From positions 930,001-994,000 of the forward strand of contig CAVXVO010000005.1 in NCBI GenBank assembly GCA_963765295.1: a stretch of 64,000 nt of DNA, written 5' to 3'. This DNA is from PALSA-612 sp963765295. GTDB taxonomy: Bacteria > Actinomycetota > Thermoleophilia > Gaiellales > Gaiellaceae. Shown piece by piece: positions 6,528 to 15,694 of this stretch; position 1 is the first letter of the stretch; every line of letters begins with the position of its first letter. The notes beneath the pieces are model-generated. The model made no database searches. It saw only the letters and a program-made list of their open reading frames with translations, and was not told the DNA's origin. A program made the translations under genes and the position numbers.

Positions 6528-9098
6528 TCAGGATTTGGCCCGGTTCCAGTCGTCCCCGACGCCCACGTCGACGGCGAGCGGCGGGTCGAGCGGATAGGCG
6601 CCGCACATCTCCTCGCGCAGCGCCTCCCGGGCGGCCGGCACCTCGTTGTCGGGCGCCTCGAGGAGCAGCTCGTCGTGCACCTGGAGCACGAGCCGCGAGG
6701 CCCGACCCTCGGCACGGAGTCGCTCGTGCACGGACACCATCGCCACCTTGATCACATCCGCCGCCGTCCCCTGCATGACCGAGTTGACCGCGAGCCGCTC
6801 GCCGAGCGAGCGCGTCTGCCGGTTCGAAGCGCGGATCTCGGGGACGGGACGGCGACGGCCGAGGAGCGTCGTCACGTAGCCGTCGCGGGCGCACTGCTCG
6901 ATCGTTCGCGCGATGAAGTCCTGGACGTGGGGGAAGCGGGCGAGGTAGGCGTCGATGTAGGTCTGCGCCTCCTCGCGCGGGATCTCGAGGTTCTCCGACA
7001 GGCCGAACGCGGAGATGCCGTAGATGATCCCGAAGTTGACCATCTTGGCGATGTTCCGCTCGTCCTTCGTCAGCTCCGCCTGCGGCCGGCCCAGCACCTC
7101 GGCCGCGGTCGCCGCGTGGATGTCCTCGCCGCGCGCGAACGCCTCGCGGAGCTTGGGCTCGCCGGAGACGTGCGCGAGGATGCGCAGCTCGACCTGCGAG
7201 TAGTCGGCGGAGACGAGCTTCCAACCCGGCTCGGCGACGAACGCGGAGCGGATCTCCCGGCCGAGCTCGGTGCGGATCGGAATCGCCTGCAGATTCGGGT
7301 TCGACGTCGAGAGACGGCCGGTCGCGGCGACGGCCTGGTTGAAGGTCGTGTGCAGCCGCCCGTCCTCGCCGATCATCGACGGCAGCGGGCCGAGGTAGGT
7401 GTTGATCAGCTTCGAGAGCTCGCGCCACTCCTCGATCACGGGGACGATCTCGTGCTCGCCGCGAATCGTCCGCAGGACACGCGTATCCGTCGAGTAACCC
7501 GTCTTGCCCTTGCGGCCCGGCGTCAGCTCGAGCTTCTCGAACAGGATCCGGGCCACCTGCTGCGTCGAGCCGAGCATGAACTCCTCGTCCGCGAGCTCGT
7601 AGGCGCTGGCCTCGAGCTCCTCGACCCGTTCGGCGAGCCGAGCCGTGATCTCGCCCATGCGGTAGGTGTCGATGCGAACCCCGACGTCCTCCATCGCCGC
7701 CAGCACGCGGGTAAGCGGCAGCTCGATGCGCTCGTAGAGCTCGACGCTGCCCCGCTCGGCGAGGCGTTCGCGCATTCGCGGCGCGAGCCGGAGCGGGAGC
7801 GCAGCGCGACGGACGAGCGCCGCGGTCTCCTCGTCGGCCTCGGGGACAGGCTGTACCTCGACGCCGTACTCGGCGGCCAGGTCGTCGAGCTCGTAGGCCG
7901 CGCGGCCCGGCTCGATCAGGTAGGCGGCGATCAACGTGTCCTCGCGCGCGTCCACGCGAAGCGCCTTCGCGTCGTGGACCACCAGCTCGGCCCCTTGCAA
8001 CACAGTGTTGCTCGGTCGTTCGGAGAGCAGCACGACCTCGGCGTCGGTCGCGACGGCCGCACGCTCGTGGTCGGCCGCGAACCCGACCCGACCTTGCAAC
8101 ACAGTGTTGCTTGGCTCGCCCTGGCGCCAGGGGAGGTCGTCGCCGACGGCACGGACCGGTTCGGCCGCAGGCAACGCCTCGTCGAGGAGGTCGACCCGGC
8201 TCAGGAGGCCGCGGAACTCGAACCGCCGGAAGATCTCGCGGAGCTCCGAGCGGTCCGGCGGGGCCAGCACGAGCTCTGCCGGATCGCAGCCGAGCTCGAG
8301 GTCGCGCCGCATCGTCGCGAGCACCTTCGAGGCTCGCGCCTGGTCGGCGTGCGCGGCGACGTTCTTCGCGCGCGCCGGCGAGAGCTCGGACGCGTGCTCG
8401 AGCACCCCCTCCAGCGAGCCGTAGCGGATCATCAGCTCGGCAGCGGTCTTGTCGCCGATGCCGGGGATGCCGGGAATGTTGTCGGACGTGTCCCCTTTGA
8501 GCCCGATCAGGTCGGGCACCTTCTCCGGGGGCACGCCGAGCCGGGCCTCGACCCGTTCGGGCGTGTACACGTTCACTTCCTGGACGCCGCGCGGCGTCAT
8601 CATCAGGACGACGTTCCCGGATACGAGCTGGAAGGCGTCGCGGTCGGTCGAGACCACGCACGTCCTCACCCCGGCCGCGTCGGCCTGCGTCGCGAGCGTG
8701 GCGATCACGTCGTCCGCCTCCCAGCCCTCGAACTCGAGGTTGCGGTAGCCGAACGCTTCGACGATCGGCCGGAAGTGTGGGAACTGCTCGCGTAGCAGGT
8801 CGGGCATCGGCCGGCGGTCGGCCTTGTAGTCCTCGGACAGCGCCGCGCGATGCACGGGGCGCGTGTCCCAGGCGACCGCGACGCCCTTCGGCTGGTAGTC
8901 GGAGAGAAGCTTGAAGAGCATGTTCGTGAACCCGAGCAGCGCGCCGGTCGGGAAGCCTTCGCTCGTCGCGAGCTCCTCCGGGAGCGCAAAGTAGGCGCGA
9001 TAGGCGAGGTTGTTGCCGTCGACGAGGAAGAGGTCAGCCTCGCGCGCCGGGGCGTCGTCGAGGTCGAGCTCTTCCCCGGTCAGCGCCTTCGGCGACAT
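6528..9098 (-). CDS. polA: DNA polymerase I
   Basis: 856 aa; replication and repair polymerase with 5'-3' flap nuclease. ATG at 9098 gives MSPKALTGEE; the longer upstream frame is a shadow. Residues about 22-290 are the 5' nuclease (DLFLVDGNNLAYRAYFALP, WEADDVIATLA, GIGDKTA helix-hairpin-helix). Residues about 310-470 are the proofreading fold, but the FDTET-type acidic motif is not seen, so 3'-5' exonuclease is probably lost, as in other actinobacterial and Thermus enzymes. The polymerase domain has motif A (DYSQVELRILAH), motif B (KMVNFGIIYG) and motif C (QVHDE). Two copies of PSNTVLQG, at about residues 329-336 and 362-369, are encoded by a repeated DNA palindrome inserted in frame in the degenerate domain. 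A TAGACT -10 lies 7 nt before the ATG. Confidence 0.97.
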   Translation of the reverse strand: MSPKALTGEELDLDDAPAREADLFLVDGNNLAYRAYFALPEELATSEGFPTGALLGFTNMLFKLLSDYQPKGVAVAWDTRPVHRAALSEDYKADRRPMPDLLREQFPHFRPIVEAFGYRNLEFEGWEADDVIATLATQADAAGVRTCVVSTDRDAFQLVSGNVVLMMTPRGVQEVNVYTPERVEARLGVPPEKVPDLIGLKGDTSDNIPGIPGIGDKTAAELMIRYGSLEGVLEHASELSPARAKNVAAHADQARASKVLATMRRDLELGCDPAELVLAPPDRSELREIFRRFEFRGLLSRVDLLDEALPAAEPVRAVGDDLPWRQGEPSNTVLQGRVGFAADHERAAVATDAEVVLLSERPSNTVLQGAELVVHDAKALRVDAREDTLIAAYLIEPGRAAYELDDLAAEYGVEVQPVPEADEETAALVRRAALPLRLAPRMRERLAERGSVELYERIELPLTRVLAAMEDVGVRIDTYRMGEITARLAERVEELEASAYELADEEFMLGSTQQVARILFEKLELTPGRKGKTGYSTDTRVLRTIRGEHEIVPVIEEWRELSKLINTYLGPLPSMIGEDGRLHTTFNQAVAATGRLSTSNPNLQAIPIRTELGREIRSAFVAEPGWKLVSADYSQVELRILAHVSGEPKLREAFARGEDIHAATAAEVLGRPQAELTKDERNIAKMVNFGIIYGISAFGLSENLEIPREEAQTYIDAYLARFPHVQDFIARTIEQCARDGYVTTLLGRRRPVPEIRASNRQTRSLGERLAVNSVMQGTAADVIKVAMVSVHERLRAEGRASRLVLQVHDELLLEAPDNEVPAAREALREEMCGAYPLDPPLAVDVGVGDDWNRAKS
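7993..8012. repeat. Palindromic in-frame element in polA, copy 1
   Basis: CCTTGCAACACAGTGTTGCT: a 7-1-7 palindrome core (GCAACAC A GTGTTGC) flanked by CC and, after one variable base, GG. Read in polA it encodes SNTVLQG. It is identical to copy 2 over 20 bp and lies exactly 99 bp (33 codons) from it. Confidence 0.9.
8092..8111. repeat. Palindromic in-frame element in polA, copy 2
   Basis: Second identical 20-bp copy. With the following TGG its arms extend to an imperfect 23-bp palindrome (CC and GG outside a TT/TT mismatch). Same reading frame and peptide (SNTVLQG) as copy 1. Confidence 0.9.
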
Positions 9099-9105
9099 GT
9101 CTGCG

Positions 9106-9111
9106 AGTCTA
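9106..9111 (-). promoter_or_regulatory. polA -10 element, leaderless arrangement
   Basis: TAGACT on the minus strand ends 7 nt before the polA ATG, so transcription would start at or next to the initiation codon. Only 18 bp separate the polA start from the divergent GNAT start, leaving no room for a 5' UTR. Confidence 0.45.
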
Positions 9112-9116
9112 CGTCC

Positions 9117-10049
9117 GTGGGCAGACCAGAGATCGTCCCGTTCGCCGACGAGCATCTCGACGGCGCCGCGGCGCTGTTGGCCGAGCGTCACGCCCGGCAT
9201 CTCGCGGTCGAGCCGCTCCTCGCGCGACCAGACGACTTCCGGTCGCACGTCGAGGCCGAATGGCGAACGGAGGGAGCGAGCGGCGCAGTCGCACTCGACG
9301 GAAACGAGGTCGTCGGCTACCTGCTCGGCCCCCGCCGCGAGGACTTCCTCGGGCCGCACGTCTGGAGCCACGTCGCCGGGCAGGCGGTGCGCGACCCCGA
9401 GCTCGCCCGCGACCTCTATCGCCTTGCCGCGACGCGGTGGGTCGAAGAGGGGCTGACGCGACACTTCGTGTTCGTGCCGGCCTCGCGCGAGCTCCTCGAA
9501 CCGTGGCTGCGCACGTCATTCGGTATCTCGGGCGCGCTGGCGGCACGGGAAACGGCCGACGCGCGGGCGACGGACACCGGCGTCTCGGTACGGCTGAGCA
9601 CGGCGGAGGACACACCCGTCGCGGCCGCGTACGACCAGGTGCTGTCCCGGCATCTGCAGGCGTCGCCGAGCTTCTCCTTCTACACCATGCCCACCGAGCA
9701 GGAGTACCTCGACGACTGGCGCAACGTGCACCAGGAGGAGGAGTTCACGCACTTCGTCGCGGAGCGCGACGGGCGGATCGTCGGGCACATGCTCCTCTAC
9801 CGCCGCCCGGAGCAGAGCCTGCGCATGCCGGCCGACAGCATCGACCTGGCCAACGCGGCGACCGACCCGGCCGCCCGCGGCTCGGGGGCCGCCGTCGCGC
9901 TGACGGAGCAGTGCCTCCGCTGGGCCCACGACAACGGCTACACGTCGATGACGACCGACTGGCGGATGTCGAACGTCGAGGCGTCGCGCTTCTGGCCACG
10001 CCGCGGGTTCCGCGAGACGTTCCTCCGGCTCTACCGCTCGATTCCCTAG
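9117..10049 (+). CDS. Tandem GNAT-family N-acetyltransferase
   Basis: 310 aa from GTG 9117, divergent from polA. Two GNAT-like halves are visible. The N-terminal half (about 1-150, with GAVALDGNEVVGYLLG) looks degenerate. The C-terminal half (about 165-310) has HFVAERDGRIVGHMLLY as the central strands, then a DPAARGSGAAVALTEQCLRWA segment, the acetyl-CoA pyrophosphate-binding motif region, and SNVEASRFWPRRGF typical of the last strand-helix. The substrate cannot be told. The stop TAG shares its G with the GTG of the next gene, so the two are translated together. Confidence 0.75.
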   Translation: MGRPEIVPFADEHLDGAAALLAERHARHLAVEPLLARPDDFRSHVEAEWRTEGASGAVALDGNEVVGYLLGPRREDFLGPHVWSHVAGQAVRDPELARDLYRLAATRWVEEGLTRHFVFVPASRELLEPWLRTSFGISGALAARETADARATDTGVSVRLSTAEDTPVAAAYDQVLSRHLQASPSFSFYTMPTEQEYLDDWRNVHQEEEFTHFVAERDGRIVGHMLLYRRPEQSLRMPADSIDLANAATDPAARGSGAAVALTEQCLRWAHDNGYTSMTTDWRMSNVEASRFWPRRGFRETFLRLYRSIP

Positions 10050-11551
10050 TGCCGCGGATCCCTCTTCTCTCCGGCAGCCGCCTGCTGATCGTCAGCGCGC
10101 CCGACGACGCCGTCATCGTCTCGCCGCCTGCGCCGCCGGCCGCGTCGATCGTGGACGTGCGCGCCGCGGTCCAGGAGGCGTTCCGGTTCCCGCTCGACGG
10201 CCCGACCCTGGATCGCGTCGTCCCGCGCGGCGGTCGCGTCACGCTCGTCGTCGAGCAACCGTCGCTCCCGCTGCCGGGAGCGCCTATCGACCCGCGCCGG
10301 GAAGCGATCGCCGCGACCGTGGACGAGCTGCGCCGGCTCGGTGTGCCGTATGCGAAGCAGACGATCCTCGTTGCCTCGGGCCTCGCGCGCCGGCCGCGGC
10401 GCAAGGAGCTGGCGGCGCTCGTGTCGGCCCGGTTCGCACGGACGTTCCACGGCGAGGTCGTCGTGCACGACGTGGAGGACGAGGAGCTCGTGCACGTCGG
10501 CGAGGTGGACGGCGTGCCGCTGCGCGTCTCGCGCGCGCTCGTCGAGACGGACGCCGTCGTCACCGTCACGGCCGCCGAGACCGTGCTGCACGGCGGCCCG
10601 GCCGCGCTGCTCGCTGCGGGCGGCGCCGAAGCGCTCCGGGCGGCGAACGCCGAGTCGCTCCTCCAGACGAGCGGCTCGAGCGGCTGGCAACTGGCGCTGG
10701 CACTGGAGCGCGAGCTGGCCGCCCGGGTGCCGATGATCGGGCTGTCGCTGACGCTCGACCGGCTCCGCGTGGCCGAGGCGGCGTACGGCTATCCCTACGA
10801 CCCCGCCGCGCTCGAACGGATCGTCGGCTCCCCGCTCACCCATCTCTTCCGCGTGCTGCCCGGGCCTGTGCGGATGCGCCTGATCCGAACGCTGCCCGTC
10901 GGCCTCGCCGCGTCGGCCGCGTATGCAGGCCCGCTGTCCGTGGCGCACGCGGAGGCGCTGCTGCGCGCCGTCGAGCTTCGTTCGGCCCGGCTCGACCGGC
11001 CGCTGGACGCGATCTGCCTCGGCATCCCGCGTTCGACCCCGCACCTCCCGCGCGAGCGGCCGAACCCGCTGCTCGCCGCCTATCTCGGGCTGGGGCTGGC
11101 GCTGCGGATGTGGCGCGACGAGCCGCCCGTCGCGGCAGGCGGAACCGCGATCCTCGTCCACCGCTTCCATCGCCACTTCGCCCACCCGACCCAGCAGCCG
11201 TACCGGGCGTTCTTCGCGGCGACGCGGATGGGGCCTGACCCGGAGGCGATCGCCGCGGCCGAGCGGGACGCGCGCACGGACCCGCGGGCGCTCGACGCCT
11301 ACCGCGCCGGCCGGGGGTGCCATCCGCTGCTGCCCTTCGCCGACTGGGACGGCTGCCTGCCGCAGATCCGGCACCTCGGCGCGGTGCTCATCGCCGCCTG
11401 CCGCGACGCGGCGGCGGCGCGCCAGCTCGGCTTCGTGCCGACGCATGCCGTCGGCGCGGCGCTCGAGATGGCGACGGGCGTCGCTGGCGGCAGCCCGAGG
11501 ATCGGCTTCCTGCTCGCGCCGCCGTACTTCCCGCTGCGGGTCGGCCGCTGA
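10049..11551 (+). CDS. LarA-like (DUF2088) protein, lactate racemase family
   Basis: 500 aa, GTG start overlapping the GNAT stop by one base. The N-terminal part shows the LarA N-domain pattern: TLDRVVPRGGRVTLVVEQPS, VDELRRLGVPYAKQTILVAS followed by GLARRPRRKEL, and the following EVVVHDVEDEELVHVGEVDG. LarA enzymes are nickel-pincer lactate racemases, but many relatives act on other hydroxy acids or are uncharacterised. No larB, larC or larE partners are near, and the protein is longer than typical LarA (about 420 aa), so function is open. It ends convergently 79 bp before livF. Confidence 0.6.
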   Translation: MPRIPLLSGSRLLIVSAPDDAVIVSPPAPPAASIVDVRAAVQEAFRFPLDGPTLDRVVPRGGRVTLVVEQPSLPLPGAPIDPRREAIAATVDELRRLGVPYAKQTILVASGLARRPRRKELAALVSARFARTFHGEVVVHDVEDEELVHVGEVDGVPLRVSRALVETDAVVTVTAAETVLHGGPAALLAAGGAEALRAANAESLLQTSGSSGWQLALALERELAARVPMIGLSLTLDRLRVAEAAYGYPYDPAALERIVGSPLTHLFRVLPGPVRMRLIRTLPVGLAASAAYAGPLSVAHAEALLRAVELRSARLDRPLDAICLGIPRSTPHLPRERPNPLLAAYLGLGLALRMWRDEPPVAAGGTAILVHRFHRHFAHPTQQPYRAFFAATRMGPDPEAIAAAERDARTDPRALDAYRAGRGCHPLLPFADWDGCLPQIRHLGAVLIAACRDAAAARQLGFVPTHAVGAALEMATGVAGGSPRIGFLLAPPYFPLRVGR

Positions 11552-11589
11552 AGGCGTGGCCCTCGCAGCCGACTGTGGACGAGAAGTTA

Positions 11590-11604
11590 CAGGGACTGTC
11601 CCTG
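11590..11604. terminator. Possible hairpin between convergent genes
   Basis: CAGGGACTGTCCCTG is a 15-bp perfect palindrome with one central base, in the 79-bp gap between the convergent LarA-like gene and livF. It lacks a T-run on either strand, so termination is only a suggestion. Confidence 0.3.
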
Positions 11605-11630
11605 CGACACGGCCCGGACCGACCTGGCGG

Positions 11631-12371
11631 TCAGGACTCGCCGAGGTAGGTCTTGCGGACCTGCTCGTTCGAGCGGAGAGCCTTGGCGTCGTCGGCCAGC
11701 GCGACCTTGCCCGTCTCGAGCACGAAGCCGCGGTTCGCGACCTCGAGCGCCATCAGCGCGTTCTGCTCCACGAGCAGGATCGGCGTCCCCTGCTTGTTGA
11801 TCTCGACCACGATCTCGAAGATCTTCTCCACGAAGATGGGCGCCAGGCCCATCGACGGCTCGTCCAGCATCAGCAGCTTGGGCCGGGCCATCAGCGCCCG
11901 TCCCATCGCGACCATCTGCTGCTCGCCGCCCGAGAGCGTCCCCGCCTTCTGCGTGCGGCGCTCGGCGAGCCGGGGGAAGAGCCCGAACACCCGGTCGATG
12001 TCCTCCTTGATCCCCGCCCGGTCGGTGCGCTGGAACGCCCCCATCTCGAGGTTCTCGAACACGGTCATGCGCGGGAACAGGCGCCGCCCCTCCGGTGACT
12101 GGGCCACCCCGCGCTTGACGATCGTGTGCGCCGACTCGTTCGTGATGTCGTCCCCCTGGAAGCTGATCCGCCCTCGCCGGGGATGGTTCAACCCGTTGAT
12201 CGACCGCAGCGTCGTCGACTTGCCGGCGCCGTTCGCACCCAGCAACGTCACGATCTCCCCGTCGCGCACGTCGAGCGAGACGCCCTTCAACGCGTGGATC
12301 GAGCCGTAGTACGTGTGGACGTCCTCGAGCTCGAGGATGTTCGCGGTGCCGGGCTTCGAAGGCGCGCTCAC
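11631..12371 (-). CDS. livF: Branched-chain amino acid ABC transporter ATP-binding protein LivF
   Basis: 246 aa, last gene of the liv operon; one of two ATPases energising uptake of branched-chain amino acids. Visible motifs: Walker A GANGAGKST, Q-loop (RGVAQSPEGRRLFP, a LivF hallmark), signature LSGGEQQM, Walker B LLMLDEPSMGLAP and switch His-position region LLVEQNALMAL. Length and motif order are normal for LivF. The ATG at 12371 overlaps the livG stop by 4 bp. Confidence 0.93.
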   Translation of the reverse strand: MSAPSKPGTANILELEDVHTYYGSIHALKGVSLDVRDGEIVTLLGANGAGKSTTLRSINGLNHPRRGRISFQGDDITNESAHTIVKRGVAQSPEGRRLFPRMTVFENLEMGAFQRTDRAGIKEDIDRVFGLFPRLAERRTQKAGTLSGGEQQMVAMGRALMARPKLLMLDEPSMGLAPIFVEKIFEIVVEINKQGTPILLVEQNALMALEVANRGFVLETGKVALADDAKALRSNEQVRKTYLGES

Positions 12372-13144
12372 GTCGCCACCGCCGCGCTGCCGAGGTACGC
12401 CTCGATCACGCGCGGGTCGCGCTGGACGTCCTTCGGCGTCCCCTCGGCGATCCGCTCGCCGTAGTCGAGCACCGTCACCCGGTCCGACACGCCCATCACC
12501 ACACGCATGTCGTGCTCGATCAGCAGGATGGTCAGCTCTTGCTCGGCGCGCAGCTTGTCGACGAAGGCCGTGAACTCGGCGGTCTCCTGCGGATTCATCC
12601 CGGCGGTGGGCTCGTCGAGCAGGAGCAGCTTGGGCTTCGTCGCGAGCGCGCGCGCCACCTCGAGCCGGCGCTGGTCGCCGTAGGGCAGGCTCCCGGCGTA
12701 GGCGTCGTCGCGACCGCGCAGGCCGCTGAAGGCGAGCAGGTGCTGCGCGAGCTCGCGCGCCTCCCGCTCCTCGCGCTTGAGGCCGGGCGTGCGCAGGATG
12801 GTTCGAACGATTCCGCCCTTCAGGTGGCCGTGCATGCCGACGAGGACGTTCTCCAGCGAGGTCATCTCCTTGAACAGGCGGATGTTCTGGAACGTCCGGC
12901 CGATGCCCCGGTTCGTGATCGCATGCGGCGGCTTGCCGGCGACGTGCTCGCCGTCGAAGATGACATCGCCCGAGGTCGGCTTGTAGACACCGGTCAGCAT
13001 GTTGAAGAACGTCGTCTTGCCGGCGCCGTTCGGGCCGATCAGGCTGACGATCGCACCGCGCGGGACCGTGAAGTCGACGTCGTTGACCGCGACGAGGCCG
13101 CCGAACTCCTTGCGCAACGCCACGGCTTGTAGCAGCGCGTCCAT
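12368..13144 (-). CDS. livG: Branched-chain amino acid ABC transporter ATP-binding protein LivG
   Basis: 258 aa. Walker A GPNGAGKTT, GIGRTFQNIRLFKEMT around the Q-loop, signature SLPYGDQRRLEVARAL (LivG variant of LSGGQ), Walker B LLLLDEPTAGMNP and LLIEHDMRVVMGVSDRV switch region. Start ATG 13144 shares one base with the livM stop (TGATG). The start is chosen for MDALLQAVALRKEFGG; upstream in-frame sequence is livM read out of frame. Confidence 0.93.
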   Translation of the reverse strand: MDALLQAVALRKEFGGLVAVNDVDFTVPRGAIVSLIGPNGAGKTTFFNMLTGVYKPTSGDVIFDGEHVAGKPPHAITNRGIGRTFQNIRLFKEMTSLENVLVGMHGHLKGGIVRTILRTPGLKREEREARELAQHLLAFSGLRGRDDAYAGSLPYGDQRRLEVARALATKPKLLLLDEPTAGMNPQETAEFTAFVDKLRAEQELTILLIEHDMRVVMGVSDRVTVLDYGERIAEGTPKDVQRDPRVIEAYLGSAAVAT

Positions 13145-14514
13145 CAGACGGCGGCGTCGTGGGCTTCCACGTCGTAGAGGTACTCGTCGGAGACGCCGAT
13201 CTCGAGCTCGAGCTTGTGGCGCTTCTCGGGGATCAGCCCGTTCGGGCGGAAGAGCATCACGAGAAGCAGGATGACGCCGTAGATCCCGAACTCGTACTGG
13301 GGCACGTCGATGTTCACGTGCAGGTGCTGGCTGAGCCACGCGCCGGTGTCGGCCAGGCCCGCCTGGTTGAGATAGGCGAGCAAGGCGGCGCCCACCATGA
13401 CGCCCCAGACGTTGCCGATGCCACCCAGGATCACCATCACGAGCACGAAGACGGAGAAGTTGAACGAGAAGCTGTCCGGGTTGGCACCGGTCGTGAACTC
13501 GGCGAAGTAGGCGCCGGCGACGCCGCCGAAGAAGGCGCCGATGGCGTACGCGAGCGTCTTCGTCCGCATCAGCGGCACGCCCATGGCCGCGGCGGCGGTC
13601 TCGTCCTCGCGAATGGCGATCCAGGCGCGGCCGAGCTTGCCGCCTCGCAGCCGGATGCTGCAGAACAGCGTGATCAGCACGAGGACGATCGCCGTCCAGA
13701 AGAAGAGACGGTCGCTGTTCGCCGCCGTCAGGTAGTTCGCAGGCAGGCCGAGCGCATCGCCGAGCGTGCTGCCCGAAGCCGATTCCGTCGATCGGCGTGA
13801 TCCCCTGTGGCCCGTTCGTGACGTTGATGCCGGTGTTGAAGAAGTTGTCGCCGTTGCGCGCGATCTGCGGCAGGATCTCGCCGAAGCCGAGCGTGACGAT
13901 GGCCAGATAGTCGCCTCGCAGCCGCAGGGTCGGCAGCCCGATCAGCATCCCGATCAGCGACGTGAGGATGCCCGCGACGACCAGCAGCAGCCAGATCGAG
14001 ATGTGGACGCCGCCGAGGCTCTTGTCGACGCCGATCGCTCCGAACTCGATCGTGCTCCTCCCGAACTGCGGGGAGGCGAGCGCCGCGCAGGTGTAGGCGC
14101 CGAGCGCGTAGAACGCGACGTAGCCGAGATCGAGCAGGCCCGCGTAGCCGACGACCACGTTCAGGCCGAGCGCCATCATGATGTAGATCAGCATCACGAC
14201 GCCGGTCGACGTGCTCGGGAACGCGCCCAGGATCGGGATCGTGAACATGCTGTCCGTGTAGTACGGGAACGTGACCACGAGCCCGAGGAAGGCGAGCGGG
14301 ACCACCCACCGGCCGGCGCGCCCGAACCGTCCCCACAGGGGACGTACAGGGCGACGAAGACCGCGTACGTGAGGAACGCGGCCGCGTCGAACCCCGAGAA
14401 GGGCGCGAGGACCACGAGCAGGAGCACGCCGACGATCCCGGCGATGACCGCCCTCTGGACGACCGGAGACCAGCTTCGCCACCGCTCCTCAGGGAGCCCG
14501 AGACGCCCGAGCAC
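13144..14514 (-). CDS. livM: Branched-chain amino acid ABC transporter permease LivM (two frameshifts)
   Basis: Inner-membrane permease, about 456 aa when joined. GTG start at 14514, 28 bp after livH. It has several hydrophobic helices and the LivM/LivH signature around LGLNVVVGYAGLLDLGYVAFYALGAY, the loop LRGDYLAIVTLGFGEI and the C-terminal MLFRPNGLIPEKR. Two breaks interrupt it: near 14338 a C is missing in a C-run (LYVP then LWGRFG), and near 13773 an extra G splits IDGIGFG from STLGDALGLP. Each is restored by one base, so I treat them as assembly indels. Confidence 0.88.
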
Positions 14515-14542
14515 TACCCAGCGATCGCGCCAGGGGTGCCAC

Positions 14543-15626
14543 CTACCCGCCCTCCGGCGTGCGCTCGCCGAGCAGGCCCTCAGGACGGAAGACGAGGATC
14601 AGGATCAGGATCCCGAACACGATCGACTGCGTCCAGTCGCTCCCCGGCGCGTGCCAGGTGAGCGTGTTGTTGAACGCCTGGATCATCCCGATCAGGAGCG
14701 CGCCGAGCACGGCGCCCGGCAGGTTGCCGATCCCGCCGAGCACGGCCGCCGTGAACGCGATCAGGCCGAGCTGGAAGCCCTGGTCGAACCGGACGGACGT
14801 GAAGTACATCGGCGTAGATGAGGCCCGCCGCGCCGGCCAGCCCGCCGGCGATCAGGAACGTGAACGAGATCGTGCGGTTGACGTCGATGCCCATCATCGC
14901 GGCCGCATCCCGGTCCTGGGCGGTCGCCCGCATGGCCTTGCCCTGCCTGGTGCGCTGCACGAGCCAGATCAGCGCGATCAGCACCGGGATCGTGAGCAGG
15001 ACGACGATCAGGCTCGCCCACGTGTAGACGCCGCCCGAGCCGAAGGTGAACACGTTCCCCTGCGGCAGGAAGTCGGCCGCGCCGCTCGGTCCCGTGTTCA
15101 GCGGCACGAAGTTCGGGCCTTTCCACGCCAGCGCGATGTTCTGGAGGATGAAGGACATCGCGATCGCCGTGATCAGCGGGACGAGCCGCGGAGCCCCTCG
15201 CAGAGGCTTGTACGCGATCCGCTCGACGGTCGTGTTGATCAGGCCGCAGCCGGCCATCGCGATCGCCACCGTGGCCAGAATCGCGGGCCAGACGACATAG
15301 GCCGCGGTGCTCCCGTCGAGACCGAAGACCTCCGAGAGGAGCGTGATCGAGATCATCCCGCCGAGCATGAACACGTCGCCGTGGGCGAAGTTGATCAACT
15401 CGAGGATGCCGTAGACGAGCGTGTAGCCGAGCGCGACGAGCCCGTAGACGGAGCCGTTCGTGATGCCGATCAGAAACGCCGAGAGGAACTGATCCGGCGT
15501 CTTGACGAGGTTGACGATCAGCCAGACGATCAGGAGGACGACGAGCGCGATCCCGATCAGCGGGATCGGGTTGATTCGAACGGAGCGCCGGACGGCAAGC
15601 TCTTCGGTGCGGGCCTCGGTCGCCAT
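14543..15626 (-). CDS. livH: Branched-chain amino acid ABC transporter permease LivH (one frameshift)
   Basis: Second permease, about 360 aa when joined. ATG 15626; signature region ITNGSVYGLVALGYTLVYGI, then ELINFAHGDVFMLGG, and ARATAQDRDAAAMMGIDVNR-type EAA loop (here AMRATAQDRDAAAMMGIDVN). An extra G near 14811 shifts LIYA out of frame with MYFTSVRFDQGF; the C-terminus NLPGAVLGALLIGMIQAFN then reads normally to FRPEGLLGER. The frameshift is almost certainly technical. Confidence 0.88.
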
Positions 15627-15694
15627 CGTGTCGTCAAATACTCGCCGGGGGAGGATCTCCTCCCCCGGCGATGGTTCGTCGCTCTCCTACCCTC

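Noticed and set aside
6511..8795. Long open frames antisense to polA and on both strands elsewhere
   Set aside because: They are composition shadows in GC-rich DNA: Arg/Pro/Ala-rich, without family motifs, and fully overlapped by recognised genes.
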